From Streptomyces lydicus (GTDB lineage Bacteria > Actinomycetota > Actinomycetes > Streptomycetales > Streptomycetaceae): 64,000 bases of DNA. The stretch is from assembly GCF_001729485.1 (NCBI RefSeq), contig NZ_CP017157.1, forward strand, positions 248,001-312,000, in the 5' to 3' direction. Shown here in pieces: positions 61,741-64,000 of this stretch. The notes under the pieces were generated by a model. It made no database searches, had not been told where the DNA came from, and saw nothing but the letters and a program-made list of their open reading frames with translations. The position numbers were made by a program, and so were the translations under genes. The first letter of the stretch is position 1; every line of letters begins with the position of its first letter.

Positions 61741-62592
61741 TCACGCGGCCGGGGCGCCCTGCTCGTCGCGGCGGCGGAAGAGCAGGTCATGGACGACATG
61801 CCCCTTCTCCAGACCCTGGCCCTCGAACTTGGTCAGGGGCCGGAAGTCCGGCCGCGGCGCGTAGCCGGAGTGGAGGTTCTCCAGGGTCGGCTCGGCGGAG
61901 AGGACCTCCAGCATCTGCTCGGCGTACGGCTCCCAGTCGGTCGCGCAGTGGACGAGCGCGCCGGGCGCTAGCCGGCTGGTCGCCAGCGCGAGGAACTCCG
62001 GCTGGATGAGGCGCCGCTTGTGGTGGCGCTTCTTGGGCCACGGGTCGGGGAAGAAGACGCGCAGGCCGGCCAGGGACGCGGGAGCGAGCATCTCGCGCAG
62101 CAGGATGATCGCGTCGCCGTTGGCCACCCGGACGTTGGACAGGCCGTTCCGCTCCGCGAGACCGAGCAGATTGCCCTGGCCGGGGGTGTGGACGTCGCAG
62201 GCCAGGATGCCGGTGGTCGGGTCGGCGGCCGCCATCTGCGCGGTGGCCTCACCCATCCCGAAGCCGATCTCCAGGACGACCGGCAGCCCGCCGAAGAACG
62301 CGTCGAGGTCGATGCGGGACAGCCCGTCGATGTCCCGTCCCCACGTCGGCCACAGCCGCCGCAGGGCGTCGGCCTGGCTGGGCGAGACCCGGCTGCGGCG
62401 GGGCTGGAAGGACCGGATCCGCCGCTCGTGGTGCGACCCGGCAGGGTCGGCCGCGGGCCCCGTTCCGTCGGGGAACATGGGACCGCCGCGCCGCTGGGAC
62501 GCGTCGGCGGACTGGGGGGCCGCCGCGGTGACGGCTTCCGGAGCGTCTGGTTCCGCGGTGGCGGTGGCGGGGGTGGTGGAGTTCTCGGACAC
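61741..62592 (-). CDS. trmB: tRNA (guanine46-N7)-methyltransferase
   Basis: 283-aa SAM-dependent enzyme that makes m7G46 in tRNA. The SAM site is VVLEIGFGMGEATAQM, the acidic loop ILACDVHTPGQGNLL, and the catalytic/tRNA site FFPDPWPKKRHHKRRL; DWEPYAEQMLEVL and LTKFEGQGLEKGH complete the family pattern. A flexible Ala/Pro extension of about 50 residues precedes the conserved domain. GTG 62592 is used; a TAGAAT hexamer (62607-62602) lies 9 nt upstream, so the leader is very short or absent. Confidence 0.96.
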   Translation of the reverse strand: MSENSTTPATATAEPDAPEAVTAAAPQSADASQRRGGPMFPDGTGPAADPAGSHHERRIRSFQPRRSRVSPSQADALRRLWPTWGRDIDGLSRIDLDAFFGGLPVVLEIGFGMGEATAQMAAADPTTGILACDVHTPGQGNLLGLAERNGLSNVRVANGDAIILLREMLAPASLAGLRVFFPDPWPKKRHHKRRLIQPEFLALATSRLAPGALVHCATDWEPYAEQMLEVLSAEPTLENLHSGYAPRPDFRPLTKFEGQGLEKGHVVHDLLFRRRDEQGAPAA

Positions 62593-62863
62593 AGTGCGTC
62601 GATTCTACGGGGGCGGCGGTCGGGGCGGCGGGGAGCGGCTGCGGCGGCCGGCCCCCGGGCGGCGGGTACGGTGCCGCGCCCCGGGACGGCAAGGACAAGG
62701 TGAGGGGCGCGGTCCACGGACCCGAGCACTCCCCGCCCGCCCCCGACTCAAGGTGCCGGTCAGCCGACGTCCGTGCCGACGGCTGTGCGTGCCGTCCGGG
62801 GATGACCCCTTCGGACGCCGTACCGGGGCCCTCACCTCCGTGTGAGGGCCCCGACGCGTGGCG
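62593..62863. other. Intergenic region between trmB and lhgO
   Basis: 271 bp. It contains the trmB -10 (TAGAAT) and the lhgO terminator at 62825-62852. No gene seen. Confidence 0.5.
62825..62852 (-). terminator. lhgO terminator
   Basis: GGGGCCCTCAC pairs with GTGAGGGCCCC (11 bp, 6-nt loop) 11 nt past the lhgO stop on the minus strand. Confidence 0.8.
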
Positions 62864-64000
62864 TCATGCGCGGGTCGGGCCCAGTATCCCCAGCACCCTC
62901 CGGGCCACCTCGCGGCCGATCGGCAGGGAGGCGGTGGCCGCGGGGGACGGGGCGTTGAGGACGTGGATCATGCCGGGGGAGTCGGCGATCAGGAAGTCGT
63001 CGACGAGGGTGCCGTCGGGCAGCACCGCCTGGGCGCGGACACCGGCCGGGGCGGGGCGGAGGTCCTCCTCGCGGGCGGCGGGCAGCAGGCGGCGGACCGC
63101 GTCGGCGAAGGCTCGCCGGGACAGGGAGCGGTGGAGTTCGCCGGCGCCGTAGCGCCAGTGGCGGCGGGCTATCCGCCAGGAGCCGGGGTACATCAGGGTG
63201 CCGGCCAGCTCGGCGGGGTGGACCGTGCGCCAGTCGTAGCCCTCGCGGGCCAGCGCGGGGACGGCGTTGGGGCCGATGTGGACGGCGCCGTCGATGCCGC
63301 GGGTCAGATGGACGCCGAGGAACGGGAAGGCCGGGTCGGGGACCGGGTAGACCAGGCCGCGGACGAGGGAGGCACGCTCCGGGGCGAGGGTGAAGTACTC
63401 GCCGCGGAACGGGACGATGCGCATGCCCGGCGCGTCGCCGGCCAGCCGGGCGATCCGGTCGCAGTGCAGACCGGCGCAGTTGACCAGGGCGCGGGCGCGG
63501 TGGACCGTGCCGTCGGCCGTGCGGACCGCGACCCGGCCGGGGCGGCGGCCGATCGTGGTCACCTCGGCGTCGTGGACGATCCGGGCGCCGGCGTCCTGCG
63601 CGAGGCGGGCGTACTGCCGGGCGACCGCGGTGAAGTCGCAGATGCCGGTCGTGCCGACGTGGATGGCGGCCAGGCCGCGCACCTCGGGTTCGTACTCGGC
63701 TATCTGGGCCGGGCCCAGCTCGCGGACCGGCAGGCCGTGCTCGCGGCCGCGCTGGATCAGTCCGTGCAGCCGCGGCAGCTCGCTGCGGTCGGTGGCGACG
63801 ATCAGCTTGCCGGTGACCTCATGGGGAATGTCGTGTTCGGTGCAGAACTTGACCATTTCCGCCGAGCCCTGGAGGGCGAAGCGGGCCTTGAGCGAGCCGG
63901 GCGGGTAGTAGATGCCGCTGTGGATCACGCCGCTGTTGCGCCCGGTCTGATGGCGGGCCGGACCGGACTCCTTCTCCAGGACCACGACGCGGGTCCCCGG
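62864..64000 (-). CDS. lhgO: L-2-hydroxyglutarate oxidase, 5'-truncated by the window edge
   Basis: FAD-dependent oxidase that returns L-2-hydroxyglutarate to 2-oxoglutarate. The N-terminal FAD dinucleotide fold is cut by the window edge; the visible part begins at ...RVVVLEKESGPARHQTGRNSGVIHSG, a typical LhgO/GlpD-like stretch with the RNSGVIH flavin motif. YYPPGSLKARFALQG, TGICDFTAVARQYA, FRGEYFTLAP, FLGVHLTRGIDGAVHIGPNAV and HVLNAPSPAATASLPIG are family landmarks. About 379 codons are present. An in-frame GTG at 63985 lies in the middle of the conserved region and is not the start. Confidence 0.93.
   Translation of the reverse strand, partial: PGTRVVVLEKESGPARHQTGRNSGVIHSGIYYPPGSLKARFALQGSAEMVKFCTEHDIPHEVTGKLIVATDRSELPRLHGLIQRGREHGLPVRELGPAQIAEYEPEVRGLAAIHVGTTGICDFTAVARQYARLAQDAGARIVHDAEVTTIGRRPGRVAVRTADGTVHRARALVNCAGLHCDRIARLAGDAPGMRIVPFRGEYFTLAPERASLVRGLVYPVPDPAFPFLGVHLTRGIDGAVHIGPNAVPALAREGYDWRTVHPAELAGTLMYPGSWRIARRHWRYGAGELHRSLSRRAFADAVRRLLPAAREEDLRPAPAGVRAQAVLPDGTLVDDFLIADSPGMIHVLNAPSPAATASLPIGREVARRVLGILGPTRA

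Overview
The window is chromosomal DNA from a high-GC actinomycete, almost certainly a Streptomyces. The signs are strong G/C bias at third codon positions, many GTG starts, a BldC developmental regulator, an Lsr2-type nucleoid protein, a valine dehydrogenase, a mycothiol-linked family protein, a ParB parS site of the Streptomyces type and a c-di-AMP (ydaO) riboswitch in front of a cell-wall hydrolase. It looks like core chromosome. I see no insertion sequence, prophage, CRISPR array or antibiotic cluster.

Layout. (1) 1-5 kb: tryptophan-to-anthranilate genes kynA (cut by the left edge), kynU and a formamidase, then a DesK/NarL-type two-component pair. (2) 4.9-9.4 kb: an intergenic region with paired DnaA boxes, a terminator hairpin and a parS site; an ABC-2 exporter pair divergent from a MarR/GbsR-type regulator, with a perfect palindrome inside the exporter promoter; a degenerate lipid-kinase-like protein. 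(3) 9.4-18.6 kb: purA with a structured leader, a Uma2 nuclease-fold protein, a membrane Ser/Thr kinase, a VTC-domain protein, a class III aminotransferase with a GntR/FCD regulator, and two poorly known proteins. (4) 18.9-37.4 kb: a purine-synthesis region with purD, purC, purS-purQ-purL, purF and purM, interspersed with an unknown membrane protein, a DMFase-like protein, an ABC/two-component module, three tRNA-Gly genes and lsrL. (5) 37.7-48 kb: DUF3073, vdh, a hypothetical, bldC, DUF6274, tRNA-Asp, hrpA, a membrane protein and a Glu-Asp-Phe tRNA operon. (6) 48-64 kb: metallophosphoesterase, small metallopeptidase, lipoprotein, DEAD-box helicase with an RGG tail, tRNA-Lys, SpoIIE-type phosphatase, DUF2332, riboswitch plus M23 peptidase, aldo/keto reductase, Vsr endonuclease, PrsW protease, trmB and lhgO (cut by the right edge).

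How it fits together. Seven steps of purine synthesis (PurF, PurD, PurSQL, PurM, PurC, PurA) are encoded here as separate transcription units. Several units appear to be leaderless: a TANNNT -10 element lies 6-7 nt before the start codon of purD, purF and others. The Kyn genes are translationally coupled. Two ABC exporters are tied to regulators encoded next to them, one to a MarR-type repressor and one to a two-component system.

Most notable observation: a tRNA-Gly(UCC) gene at 29450-29521 whose D-loop and T-arm depart from the canonical elbow, with a UGCAA T-loop. This resembles the peptidoglycan-dedicated tRNA-Gly of staphylococci. Streptomyces also puts glycine into its cell-wall cross-bridge, so this gene is a candidate for a non-translational tRNA. 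All calls come from reading the sequence and remembered family features; no database search was run.
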